Part shown: in pieces, positions 15,646-23,695 of the stretch
Numbering within the stretch: the stretch's first letter is position 1
Layout: every line of letters starts with the position of its first letter
Assembly (NCBI RefSeq): GCF_003143975.1
Contig: NZ_QFVR01000003.1
Location: 124,001 to 188,000, forward strand
Direction: 5' to 3'
DNA from: Kurthia sibirica
GTDB taxonomy: Bacteria; Bacillota; Bacilli; Bacillales_A; Planococcaceae
Length of the DNA stretch: 64,000 nt
Notes under the pieces: model-generated
Databases searched by the model: none
What the model saw: only the letters and a program-made list of their open reading frames with translations
Told to the model about the DNA's origin: nothing
Made by a program: the position numbers and the translations under genes

Positions 15646-16317
15646 CTAATAATTGCTTGTTGGTGCTACACCTTCAAGTATGGAAATGCCATTACTCGTA
15701 CCAATTCTCTCGACGCCAAGTTCAATATATGCAGCAGCATCTGTGGCTGTTCTTACGCCACCAGAAGCTTTCACTTTCACATTGTCACCAACTGCCTTTT
15801 TCATCAAACGAACAGCTTCTTGCGTTGCACCATCCGTACCAAAACCAGTGGATGTTTTCACGTAATCTAAGCCCGCTTTTCGTGCTAACAAACTTACTTT
15901 CGTTATCTCATCATTTGTTAAATAACATGTTTCTAAAATAATCTTAATCACAAGTTTTGGATGATTTTTTTTGATGTTTACAAATTGAATCATTTCTTGT
16001 AGGACGGCTTCAAATTCACCATTTTTCACATCACTAATATTTAGTACATAATCAACTTCTTCAGCCCCGTCCTCAATAGCCTGAATTGCTTCAAAAAGTT
16101 TAACTGCTGTTTTATTAGCTCCAAGTGGAAAACCTATAACTGTACATACTTTAGTAGACGATTCTTTTAACAATTTTGCACCTAAAGCTATATAATGAGG
16201 ATTGATACAAACAGTTGCAAACTTATACTTTGCCGCTTCTTGGCATAGTTGTTCAATTTGTTCGATTGTAGCATCCGCTTTAAGCAATGTATGATCTATT
16301 TTTGTCGATATATTCAT
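15646..16317 (-). CDS. deoC: Deoxyribose-phosphate aldolase family protein
   Basis: This is a 223-residue class I aldolase with a TIM-barrel fold. The Schiff-base Lys is Lys154 in DYVKTSTGFG and the proton-relay Lys is Lys183 in VKVKASGGVRT. The N-terminal DHTLL block is canonical. DeoC cleaves 2-deoxyribose 5-phosphate to glyceraldehyde 3-phosphate and acetaldehyde. Here it is the last gene of an operon with a polyol-type dehydrogenase and an FGGY kinase, so it may cleave a related phosphorylated deoxy-sugar. AGGAGG lies eight bases before the ATG. Confidence 0.93.
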   Translation of the reverse strand: MNISTKIDHTLLKADATIEQIEQLCQEAAKYKFATVCINPHYIALGAKLLKESSTKVCTVIGFPLGANKTAVKLFEAIQAIEDGAEEVDYVLNISDVKNGEFEAVLQEMIQFVNIKKNHPKLVIKIILETCYLTNDEITKVSLLARKAGLDYVKTSTGFGTDGATQEAVRLMKKAVGDNVKVKASGGVRTATDAAAYIELGVERIGTSNGISILEGVAPTSNY

Positions 16318-16332
16318 CTTTATTTCCTCCTA

Positions 16333-17313
16333 TTATTTTACTACTGCAAATTTATAATTTGAATCTACATACTCTTTGGCATTCGTATCATCGATTAAAC
16401 CAGTTTCTGCATTTGTAATTTTCTCTACTTTTTCTCCATTAGCAACTTTTTTAGCTGTTTCGATTGCTAATGCACCAAGTGAGATTGGATCATTAATGAC
16501 AGTCGCTTGGAATGAGCCATCCGTAATTTTCTTAACTGCCTCCATTAAACCATCTACACCAATAACTTTAACATTGGATTTACCCATTTGATTTAGCACT
16601 TTTACTGCACCGAGCGCCATGTCATCATTATGTGCATATACTAAATCAACATCTGGATTTGCTTGCATTAAATCTTGCATAGATGAAACAGCTTTTGCAC
16701 GCAGATAATCGTTATACGGTCCTTCAATAATTGTCACATCTTTTGCATGAATGAAAGCTTCATGAAAACCATCATGACGAGCTTTCATAACTGTGCCACC
16801 TGCATCTCCTTGTAACTCAATAATTTTCCCTTTTGCTTTATCGCCACCTAGTAATGCCAGCGCTTTTTCCCCTGCAATTTTACCCATCGCTTTGTTATCG
16901 CGTCCAATATATGAAGTAACCTCTTCTTTTGTTGCTCGATCAACTGTGATAACCGGTATATTTGCATTTTTTGCTGCTTTTAGTGCTGGTGCCACTGCTG
17001 AAGGATTAACTGGATTGATCAGTAATACATCAATACCTTTTGTAATCAGTGACTGAACATCTGTATTTTGTTTCTCGATATTATTTTGTGCATCAACAAC
17101 AATTAATTCTACATCTTGCTCTTTTGCTGCTTCTTTTGCACCGTCAACTAATGAAGTATAAAATGGTGACTCTAAAGTGACTTGAGAAAAACCAATAACA
17201 ATTTTATCATTTTTATTGGCCTTAGCATCCTTGTCACTCTCTTTACCAGTTCCACAAGCTGCTAACACCAATAATAATACTACCCCTAAAACTAAACTTA
17301 GCCATTTCTTCAT
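16333..17313 (-). CDS. Sugar ABC transporter substrate-binding lipoprotein (RbsB-like)
   Basis: This is a 326-residue periplasmic-binding-protein type I lipoprotein. After a short signal peptide the lipobox LAAC fixes the lipidated Cys near residue 19. The mature part starts with IVIGFSQVTLESPFYTSL and has the DAQNN, NPVNPSA and HNDDMALGA blocks of ribose/galactose-type binding proteins. It binds the operon's substrate outside the membrane and delivers it to the permease. I choose ATG 17313, nine bases after AAAGGGG, over ATG 17322, which abuts the Shine-Dalgarno. Confidence 0.92.
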   Translation of the reverse strand: MKKWLSLVLGVVLLLVLAACGTGKESDKDAKANKNDKIVIGFSQVTLESPFYTSLVDGAKEAAKEQDVELIVVDAQNNIEKQNTDVQSLITKGIDVLLINPVNPSAVAPALKAAKNANIPVITVDRATKEEVTSYIGRDNKAMGKIAGEKALALLGGDKAKGKIIELQGDAGGTVMKARHDGFHEAFIHAKDVTIIEGPYNDYLRAKAVSSMQDLMQANPDVDLVYAHNDDMALGAVKVLNQMGKSNVKVIGVDGLMEAVKKITDGSFQATVINDPISLGALAIETAKKVANGEKVEKITNAETGLIDDTNAKEYVDSNYKFAVVK

Positions 17314-17327
17314 CCCAAACATCCCCT

Positions 17328-18305
17328 TTATTTTTTATTTGAAATCATTTGATTCATAACTAAAGCTAATACGATAATGACACCCATAAAAATAGATTGA
17401 TAATACGATGATAATCCAAGAAGATTAAATATATTGACAATCATACTCATTATTAAAACACCTATGAATGTGCCACCAATACTTCCTTTACCCCCCATTA
17501 GACTGGTGCCGCCTAAAACGACTGCTGCAATGACATCGAGTTCTAACCCTGTACCTGCTGTTGGTTGACCAACTGTTAACCAAGCACTCATTAAAATACC
17601 TGCCACCCCAGCAAGTGTTCCACAGATTACAAAACACCAAGTAATATATCGATTTACTCGAATTCCAGATAGTCTTGCAGATTCGGCATTCCCACCAACT
17701 GCATAGATTTTCCGTCCAAAAGTTGTATATTTCAACACAACTATGGCGATGATTGTCAAAACAATCCATATGACTGCAGTTAATGGGATTTTACCGAATA
17801 TATTTCCACCAAGTACTGTAAAGCTAGCTGGTAAATCATAGATTGGTTCACCATTAGTCGTTAAGAGAGCCAATCCCCTTGCACTGACCATCATTGCTAA
17901 TGTTGCGATAAAAGCTGGCACTTTAAATTTGGTAGAAATAAAACCATTAACAAAACCTAAAAACGCGCCAAATGCAATGGTTAATGTAATGGCCATAAAG
18001 GGATTCATACCTGTGTTTAAGAGAATTGATACGAACATTCCCGTTAATGCTAAAATGGCCCCTACTGATAAATCAATGCCCGCAACTAAAATAACAAATG
18101 TCATTCCAATACTGACAATCCCTACAAAGGAAGATTGCTGTAGTAAATTCAGTATGTTTTGTACGGATAAAAACTGATCTGATAATAAACTTCCTATTAA
18201 AATAAAAGCGATAAAAATAAAGAATAAATTATATTTTTTTAAAATCGCTTTGATGGCTACTGTATTTTTACGTTCCCCTTGCATTACTTCACTTTTAGTC
18301 GTCAT
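17328..18305 (-). CDS. Sugar ABC transporter permease (RbsC-like)
   Basis: This is an integral membrane permease of about 325 residues with eight to ten hydrophobic segments. The family signature GIDLSVGAILALTGM and the cytoplasmic coupling motif AVGGNAESARLSGIRV are present. Only one permease gene is present, so it probably works as a homodimer as RbsC does. I choose ATG 18305, preceded by GAGGGGA, over ATG 18329, which has no good Shine-Dalgarno. It lies between the ATPase pieces and the binding protein in one transcript. Confidence 0.92.
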   Translation of the reverse strand: MTTKSEVMQGERKNTVAIKAILKKYNLFFIFIAFILIGSLLSDQFLSVQNILNLLQQSSFVGIVSIGMTFVILVAGIDLSVGAILALTGMFVSILLNTGMNPFMAITLTIAFGAFLGFVNGFISTKFKVPAFIATLAMMVSARGLALLTTNGEPIYDLPASFTVLGGNIFGKIPLTAVIWIVLTIIAIVVLKYTTFGRKIYAVGGNAESARLSGIRVNRYITWCFVICGTLAGVAGILMSAWLTVGQPTAGTGLELDVIAAVVLGGTSLMGGKGSIGGTFIGVLIMSMIVNIFNLLGLSSYYQSIFMGVIIVLALVMNQMISNKK

Positions 18306-18331
18306 ACTTTCCCCTCGTTCCCCATTCATAA

Positions 18332-19057
18332 TTAACCTGAAACTGCTGAATTCATGATGTCATTTTTACTTTCCGATGGTCGAGAAAATTCTTTGATTAT
18401 CTCTCCTTCAAACAGAATGAGTACACGATCACAAATTGCTAATAATTCATCGATTTCTGAAGTTGCGACGATGATACTTGAACCTTCATTGACAATTTCT
18501 TTCATGATGCTATAGATTTCATCTTTTGCACCGATGTCAATCCCTTGAGTTGGCTCATCAAATAATAAAAGCTTCGACTTATGAACCAACCATTTCGCAA
18601 TAATTACTTTTTGCTGATTTCCGCCACTTAATGTACTCATCGGCACATGCATATTATGCGCTTTTATATTTAATTTCTTCATCACATCAAGCATGGCCTG
18701 TTTCATCATACTAGGCTTCATAAAGCTCCCTTTTGAATATGAACTGAGAGAAGAAAGCATCGCATTATCCAAAATCGACAAGTCTAAATTAGCCCCTTCC
18801 GTTTTACGATTTTCTGGAACTAAACCTATACCAATATCTACAGCATCACTTGGCGATTTGATTTTCTTTTTTTGACCATTCATATAAAAATTACCACTCG
18901 CTAATTGATCTGCGCCATAAATGGCACGTAATAATTCGGTACGCCCTGAACCAACAAGTCCATACAAACCAAGTATTTCACCTTTACCTACAGAAAAATC
19001 AATATTTTTCAGCTTATTATTTGAAAAATTTTCTATTTTTATAAATTCTTCTTTCAA
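18332..19057 (-). CDS. RbsA-type sugar ABC ATPase, second half (separate frame)
   Basis: This 241-residue frame is the C-terminal nucleotide-binding domain of a ribose-type ATPase. It has the degenerate Walker A GLVGSGRTE, the signature LSGGNQQK and Walker B LLLFDEPTQGID, exactly as in the second domain of RbsA/MglA. In the family both domains are one chain of about 500 residues. Here it begins with TTG at 19057 in a TTGA overlap with the stop of the first half, which allows translational coupling. Adding one base in the A5 tract at 19072-19076 (T5 on the plus strand) would restore a single fused protein. Confidence 0.85.
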   Translation of the reverse strand: MKEEFIKIENFSNNKLKNIDFSVGKGEILGLYGLVGSGRTELLRAIYGADQLASGNFYMNGQKKKIKSPSDAVDIGIGLVPENRKTEGANLDLSILDNAMLSSLSSYSKGSFMKPSMMKQAMLDVMKKLNIKAHNMHVPMSTLSGGNQQKVIIAKWLVHKSKLLLFDEPTQGIDIGAKDEIYSIMKEIVNEGSSIIVATSEIDELLAICDRVLILFEGEIIKEFSRPSESKNDIMNSAVSG

Positions 19058-19812
19058 AATCGTTGAATGTGTTTTTGTACTTTTTCAATAGCACGACCTG
19101 TAATATGCTGAATTAATTGTTGTTGTGAAATATTGTCAATATGGTCTGTGATAATCCATCGACCATTTCTTAAAACTGTAATTCGATCGCCAATTGCATA
19201 TAATTCATCTAATTTATGAGAAATATAGACAATTGTATAACCTTGTTTTTTCAGCAATGCAATAACGTCATATAATTTATGGATTTCATCAGTAGATAAT
19301 GCCGTTGAAGGTTCATCCATCACAATGATTTTACAATCTGAACGAATGGCTTTAGCTATCTCTGTCATCTGCTTTAAGCCCATACTTGCTTCTGTTGTAG
19401 GCATTGTTGGTGATACTTTAACGCCGAGTAAATCAAAGATGCGCTTTGCTTCTTTGTTCATTTTCTGCCAACTAATAAAGCCACCTTTTGGTTTTAAATA
19501 ATTGCCCAATAAAATATTTTCTGCTAATGTTAAATTTTCTATTAATGATAATTCTTGATGGATTGTCGAAATGCCTAATTGCATACTATCAGAAGGGTTT
19601 TTAATCGAAATTTGTTGATTATCGAGTAAAATCTCCCCTTCATCTTTTGTATATACACCTGCTAAAATTTTCATTAGCGTGGATTTCCCTGCCCCATTAG
19701 CTCCGATCAAACAGTGAACTTCTCCTTTTTTTAATGAAAAATCCACATTTTGCAATGCTTTCACACCTGGAAATGATTTAGAAATGTTTTTCATTTCAAG
19801 AATATTGCTCAC
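19054..19812 (-). CDS. RbsA-type sugar ABC ATPase, first half (separate frame)
   Basis: This 252-residue frame is the N-terminal nucleotide-binding domain of a ribose-type ATPase. Walker A is GANGAGKST, the signature is degenerate (ASMGLKQMTEIAKA), and Walker B is IIVMDEPSTAL. It ends right after the interdomain region (GRAIEKVQKH), where a full-length protein would continue into the second domain. The start is GTG at 19812, eight bases after AAGGAGG, and overlaps the end of the kinase gene. Either the two halves assemble as separate subunits, or a one-base deletion split a single gene. Confidence 0.85.
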   Translation of the reverse strand: MSNILEMKNISKSFPGVKALQNVDFSLKKGEVHCLIGANGAGKSTLMKILAGVYTKDEGEILLDNQQISIKNPSDSMQLGISTIHQELSLIENLTLAENILLGNYLKPKGGFISWQKMNKEAKRIFDLLGVKVSPTMPTTEASMGLKQMTEIAKAIRSDCKIIVMDEPSTALSTDEIHKLYDVIALLKKQGYTIVYISHKLDELYAIGDRITVLRNGRWIITDHIDNISQQQLIQHITGRAIEKVQKHIQRF

Positions 19813-21334
19813 TGCGTTGACCTCCTTTTTTCATTTTCTCCATAATTGGAAATAACACATGATTTAGCTCTAAATAATTGTCAAATAGTACATCATATTG
19901 CCGTTTCTGCGTCATATTAGGATAAAATGTTTTTTCATTTTTCACCATATTATTTGAAGCATCGATCAAACTATCAAAATAACCAAGTCCATATATGGCA
20001 ATAATGGATGCACCTTTTGTCCCGATTTCAGCATCTTTTGGAATCGTAATAGGCAAACCTGTTACATTACTAATAATTTGCATCCACGATTCATTAACCG
20101 TTCCACCACCACCAGCAATAATTTCATGAACCTCTACGCCAGATGCTTCAAATGTTCGAATAATATTTTTCGTACCAAATGCAATCGTTTCCAAAATTGC
20201 ACGATAAATATGATATTTTGTATGTGATAGTGTTAAACCAATCATCGCTCCTGTTGCATAAGGCGTTTTATAGGGGGTTCGATTGCCTTTCCAACTATCT
20301 AGTATGAGCAACCCATCACTACCAGGGCTGATTAATTTTATTTCTCTTTCTAGTTCAGCATAGATTGCAGATTTGTCGCACTCCGCTGGATAAAACTCTT
20401 GTAAAAACCACGAAATTATCGAACCACAAGATAGCTGTCCACCTTCTAATAACCATAGATTTTCAACGAGCGGTTCATCATAGGGACCCCAAAGTGCGTT
20501 GTTGAATATAGGTTGATCATGATGTATTAAATGAACAAAACTTGTGCCTGTCGTCATTTTCAACTTACCTGTTTCTAATGCGCCTGCTCCGATCATACCA
20601 ATATGGGCATCTATGCCACCTTGAAACACTGGCATATTAATTGGTAAATTCAATGAAATTGCTGTTTCTGACGTGATTAAACCGACCTGTTCACCTACTG
20701 GTATAATCGTATGTGGCCAGTGTTTTGTAATACCTGCCAAACCAATTTCATCTAAAAAATCTTCCGAAAAACCACCCAACCTTTTCACATAACTCCATTT
20801 ACAAGTAGCATTACATTGTGAACCAACTAGCCGAGAAGTTAACTTATAATTCAGCCAATCTAGCTGCTCTACAATTCGTTTATCCGTTAAATCATAATTT
20901 TTTTTAAACCAAAGTGATTTCGTTAACATCCATTCAATCGATGTTTTTTCACCTGAGTAACGTAAACGGTCACGCACGATTTTTAGAAGATTCTTATTTA
21001 TGTCATCTTCTTCTTTTGCTGACCGTTGATCCATCCAACAATGTGCCTTATCAATTGGCTTTAAATCTTTATCAGTCAATAATACAGTTGATGATGTAGC
21101 AGCTAATGACATGCCTTTAATACACGCTTTATCAATCGTATCTGTCACTCGCTGAAGTGACCGCTGAAGTGCTTGCCACCAGTCATTTGGATCTTGTTCA
21201 GAGTGCCCACTACTATTATGCCATGTTGAATATGCCTCACTCGTTTGATACACAAGCTGTCCTTGAATTGTGTAGGCAGCCACTTTGAGAGATTGTGTTC
21301 CTACATCCACACCTAGTACATAATTTGTCATCAT
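19796..21334 (-). CDS. FGGY-family carbohydrate kinase
   Basis: This is a sugar kinase of about 512 residues. The N-terminal phosphate loop is VLGVDVGTQSLKVAAY. A catalytic Asp is expected in the FQGGIDAHIGMIGAG block, and the C-terminal adenosine motif is IIAGGGGTVNESWMQ. FGGY kinases phosphorylate pentuloses, hexuloses, glycerol, erythritol or AI-2, and the substrate cannot be settled from motifs. The LWLLEGGQLSCGSIISWF block is closer to ribulokinase/pentulose-type members. ATG at 21334 follows GGGTGA. A GTG at 21343 overlaps the upstream dehydrogenase gene. Confidence 0.9.
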   Translation of the reverse strand: MMTNYVLGVDVGTQSLKVAAYTIQGQLVYQTSEAYSTWHNSSGHSEQDPNDWWQALQRSLQRVTDTIDKACIKGMSLAATSSTVLLTDKDLKPIDKAHCWMDQRSAKEEDDINKNLLKIVRDRLRYSGEKTSIEWMLTKSLWFKKNYDLTDKRIVEQLDWLNYKLTSRLVGSQCNATCKWSYVKRLGGFSEDFLDEIGLAGITKHWPHTIIPVGEQVGLITSETAISLNLPINMPVFQGGIDAHIGMIGAGALETGKLKMTTGTSFVHLIHHDQPIFNNALWGPYDEPLVENLWLLEGGQLSCGSIISWFLQEFYPAECDKSAIYAELEREIKLISPGSDGLLILDSWKGNRTPYKTPYATGAMIGLTLSHTKYHIYRAILETIAFGTKNIIRTFEASGVEVHEIIAGGGGTVNESWMQIISNVTGLPITIPKDAEIGTKGASIIAIYGLGYFDSLIDASNNMVKNEKTFYPNMTQKRQYDVLFDNYLELNHVLFPIMEKMKKGGQRSEQYS

Positions 21335-21335
21335 A

Positions 21336-22373
21336 TTATTCACCCGGATATATTAAGATTTTATTAAATGCTAATTCTTTATTTTTTAATTTCATAAAAA
21401 TTTCTGGTGTTTCATCCAAATCAAAACGATGCGAAATAATTTCTTCTGTCTTTATACGCCCAGTAGCCATACTTTCAATCGCATAACTCCACTCTTTTCC
21501 AGGGAATGGATTTGAAAATGAATTCCATGATCCTTTTAATGAAATTTCATAACGCATTATTTGATCTACTGCTTTTGCCGATAATGTTAATGCTTGATTT
21601 GAGATTCCCAGTAACACCACTCTGGCCATCTTGCCTGCTATTAAAATGCCTTGTTCTTGTGCAATTGGAGATCCCGATGTATCTAACACTACATTTATTT
21701 GTTTGTTCGCTAGAATATCTTGTACATTTTCAGTTAAAGAATTCACTGTTAGATCCGCTCCTAAAACCTGAGCGATTTCTAATTTTTCATCGAAAATATC
21801 AATGGCAATCACTTCTTTTGCTCCTAGTTCTCGAGCGTATTGAACCGCGAACATACCAATTGCACCAAGACCAAAAATCACTACCGTATCACCTTTGGCA
21901 ATTTCACCTCTCCACAAACCATGAACAGCATTTGCAGCAGGATCGACCATTGCACCTGCATCATATGAGATTGTATCATCAATTTTCAAGACATTCTCTT
22001 TACCTACTTTAATATAATTTGCCATCGCACCATCTGTACGCGAGCCATAATAATTATATGTGTCACATAGACCATATTTGCCTTTTTGACAATATTCACA
22101 GGTATTACATGGGACAAGCGGTGCAATTGTCACACGATCTCCAATCTGCCATTCCTGTGCTTCCTCGCCGACTTCTACAATTTCCCCTGCAAATTCGTGC
22201 CCCAAAGTTAAGCCTTTGTAATATGCGCCTTTAACTAATGCACGTGGAATATCGGAACCACAAATACCCACCGCTTTCACTTTTATTAAAACTTCATGCT
22301 GATCAATAATTGGCACTTCTATTTCTTCCACTTTTAAATTACCTGGTTCATATAGCTTTACTGCTTTCATCAT
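21336..22373 (-). CDS. Zinc-dependent polyol dehydrogenase (GatD-like, MDR family)
   Basis: This is a 345-residue medium-chain dehydrogenase. Catalytic zinc ligands are in VGICGSD (Cys about 39) and TLGHEFAGE. The structural zinc set is CNTCEYCQKGKYGLC, and the nucleotide fold is VVIFGLGAIGMFAVQYA. The overall pattern resembles galactitol-1-phosphate 5-dehydrogenase and sorbitol dehydrogenase relatives. It probably oxidises the imported polyol or its phosphate to a ketose for the neighbouring FGGY kinase or DeoC. It overlaps the regulator gene by 26 bases, so the operon is tightly coupled. Confidence 0.88.
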   Translation of the reverse strand: MMKAVKLYEPGNLKVEEIEVPIIDQHEVLIKVKAVGICGSDIPRALVKGAYYKGLTLGHEFAGEIVEVGEEAQEWQIGDRVTIAPLVPCNTCEYCQKGKYGLCDTYNYYGSRTDGAMANYIKVGKENVLKIDDTISYDAGAMVDPAANAVHGLWRGEIAKGDTVVIFGLGAIGMFAVQYARELGAKEVIAIDIFDEKLEIAQVLGADLTVNSLTENVQDILANKQINVVLDTSGSPIAQEQGILIAGKMARVVLLGISNQALTLSAKAVDQIMRYEISLKGSWNSFSNPFPGKEWSYAIESMATGRIKTEEIISHRFDLDETPEIFMKLKNKELAFNKILIYPGE

Positions 22374-23319
22374 TTAACCCCATCTCCCTTTTCCCTAGTT
22401 CTATCGCCAATTCTTCATCAATAAACAGTGTATTTACATACCCACCATTTAAAGCCCCTCGTACACTTTGCGCTTTTTCTTTTCCCACTGCTATTGCTAT
22501 GGAATGTTCTTTATTGCGTAATTCCTCTAATTCCAAACCAATCGTTCTGGCATTTAACGATTCATCTACTATCTGACCAATATGACTAAAGTAGCGTGAA
22601 CAAATATCGCCGACTCCACCTGTTTTGATGACATCTTCATATGCATTTTCAGTGAAATAGCCACCTTTATACAACACTGATTCATACGATATTGAGCCGA
22701 TACCAAATAAAGCAATATTACATGTTCTACCTATCTGTAAAACCTGTTGTATACCCGTATCTGTTTTCATCACATCCGCAATTGCTGCAGAATCTACTAT
22801 TGTTGGCACAGGTAAATGATAGCTTTCTGCTTTATAGACCTGTGCAAAACGTTCCAATAATGCACTTGACCCTGTCGTATAACTACCTTTGGCAATACCA
22901 CCATTTAATTGAACAATTTTCATTGTTGGTAACTCTTTTTCTTTAAGATATGGGGCTACATGTCCTAAAGTCGTTCCCCAAGAAATACCTAAAATAGAAT
23001 CTTCTTTACAAATTTCATCTAAATACATAGCCACTGCCTTACCAACATCATTCAAAACTAAGGTTCTCTCTTGTAAATAAACTGGCAAGACAACTACTTT
23101 TTGCAAATTATATTTTTCCTGAATCAATGTTTCTAATTTTTGTAACGATGTTAAAGTATAATTAATTTCTACTTTTATGATTCCTTCTTTAAAAGCTGCA
23201 TCAATAATTCTACTAATGGTCGCCCTTGAATAACTTAAGCGATCAGCAATTTCCTTTTGAGTTAAATTCATCTCATAGTATAATTTTGCAACTTGAATCA
23301 TTTCTAATTTTGAATACAT
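22348..23319 (-). CDS. SorC-family (sugar-phosphate sensing) transcriptional regulator
   Basis: This is a 323-residue regulator. The N-terminal helix-turn-helix reads LYYEMNLTQKEIADRLSYSRATISRII. The C-terminal two-thirds is the SorC sugar-binding domain with ILGISWGTTLGHVAPYL and VQLNGGIA blocks, related to the NagB fold. SorC regulators (SorC, DeoR of Bacillus, LsrR) sense a phosphorylated pathway intermediate. As first gene it probably controls the whole operon and itself through the palindrome at 23338-23355. GAGGT precedes the ATG. Confidence 0.9.
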   Translation of the reverse strand: MYSKLEMIQVAKLYYEMNLTQKEIADRLSYSRATISRIIDAAFKEGIIKVEINYTLTSLQKLETLIQEKYNLQKVVVLPVYLQERTLVLNDVGKAVAMYLDEICKEDSILGISWGTTLGHVAPYLKEKELPTMKIVQLNGGIAKGSYTTGSSALLERFAQVYKAESYHLPVPTIVDSAAIADVMKTDTGIQQVLQIGRTCNIALFGIGSISYESVLYKGGYFTENAYEDVIKTGGVGDICSRYFSHIGQIVDESLNARTIGLELEELRNKEHSIAIAVGKEKAQSVRGALNGGYVNTLFIDEELAIELGKREMGLNDESSKAI

Positions 23320-23337
23320 GGACTTACCTCACAATCA

Positions 23338-23355
23338 CGTGAAATTATGTTCACG
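23338..23355 (-). promoter_or_regulatory. Candidate SorC operator
   Basis: CGTGAA-ATTATG-TTCACG is a perfect 6-6-6 inverted repeat 19 bases upstream of the regulator start. Its position at the head of the operon suits autoregulation. Confidence 0.6.
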
Positions 23356-23402
23356 CCCTCATATTTTGTTCTTGAATTTATTATAAGTAAAAAAAATAGA
23401 AA

Positions 23403-23416
23403 TGATAGCGTTTTCT
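23403..23416 (-). promoter_or_regulatory. Candidate catabolite-responsive element (cre)
   Basis: TGATAGCGTTTTCT matches the CcpA cre consensus TGNAANCGNWNNCA at nearly every fixed position (read leftward: AGAAAACGCTATCA, one mismatch at the first base). It lies about 85 bases upstream of a sugar catabolic operon, where carbon repression is expected. Confidence 0.6.
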
Positions 23417-23586
23417 CAAACTATGAACAGAATTTCAATTGTATTATAAATAAGAAAATTAAGTACTTTTCGAGAATTTATAAGTTAAAAACTAAAATCC
23501 GGTTGATTGGAGCACCAGCGAATGCCATCTGAATAACTTTTATTTTAAGTTCATCGGATCACTTATACATATGCCCATAAAAAATA

Positions 23587-23638
23587 CACCCTCAAAGAAT
23601 AACAGGTATTTATACCCATTTCTTGAAGGTGCTTTTTT
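23587..23638. terminator. Terminator at the distal end of the CRISPR array
   Basis: CACCCTCAAAGAA and TTCTTGAAGGTG form an 11-13 bp imperfect stem. Leftward it is followed by TATTTTTTAT and rightward by CTTTTTTG. It probably ends the pre-crRNA transcript. Confidence 0.7.
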
Positions 23639-23695
23639 GTTTTGTCTAAACCGAAGGGATCAGTCCCAACCATTTTGTTTCATGCTCTTTATACA

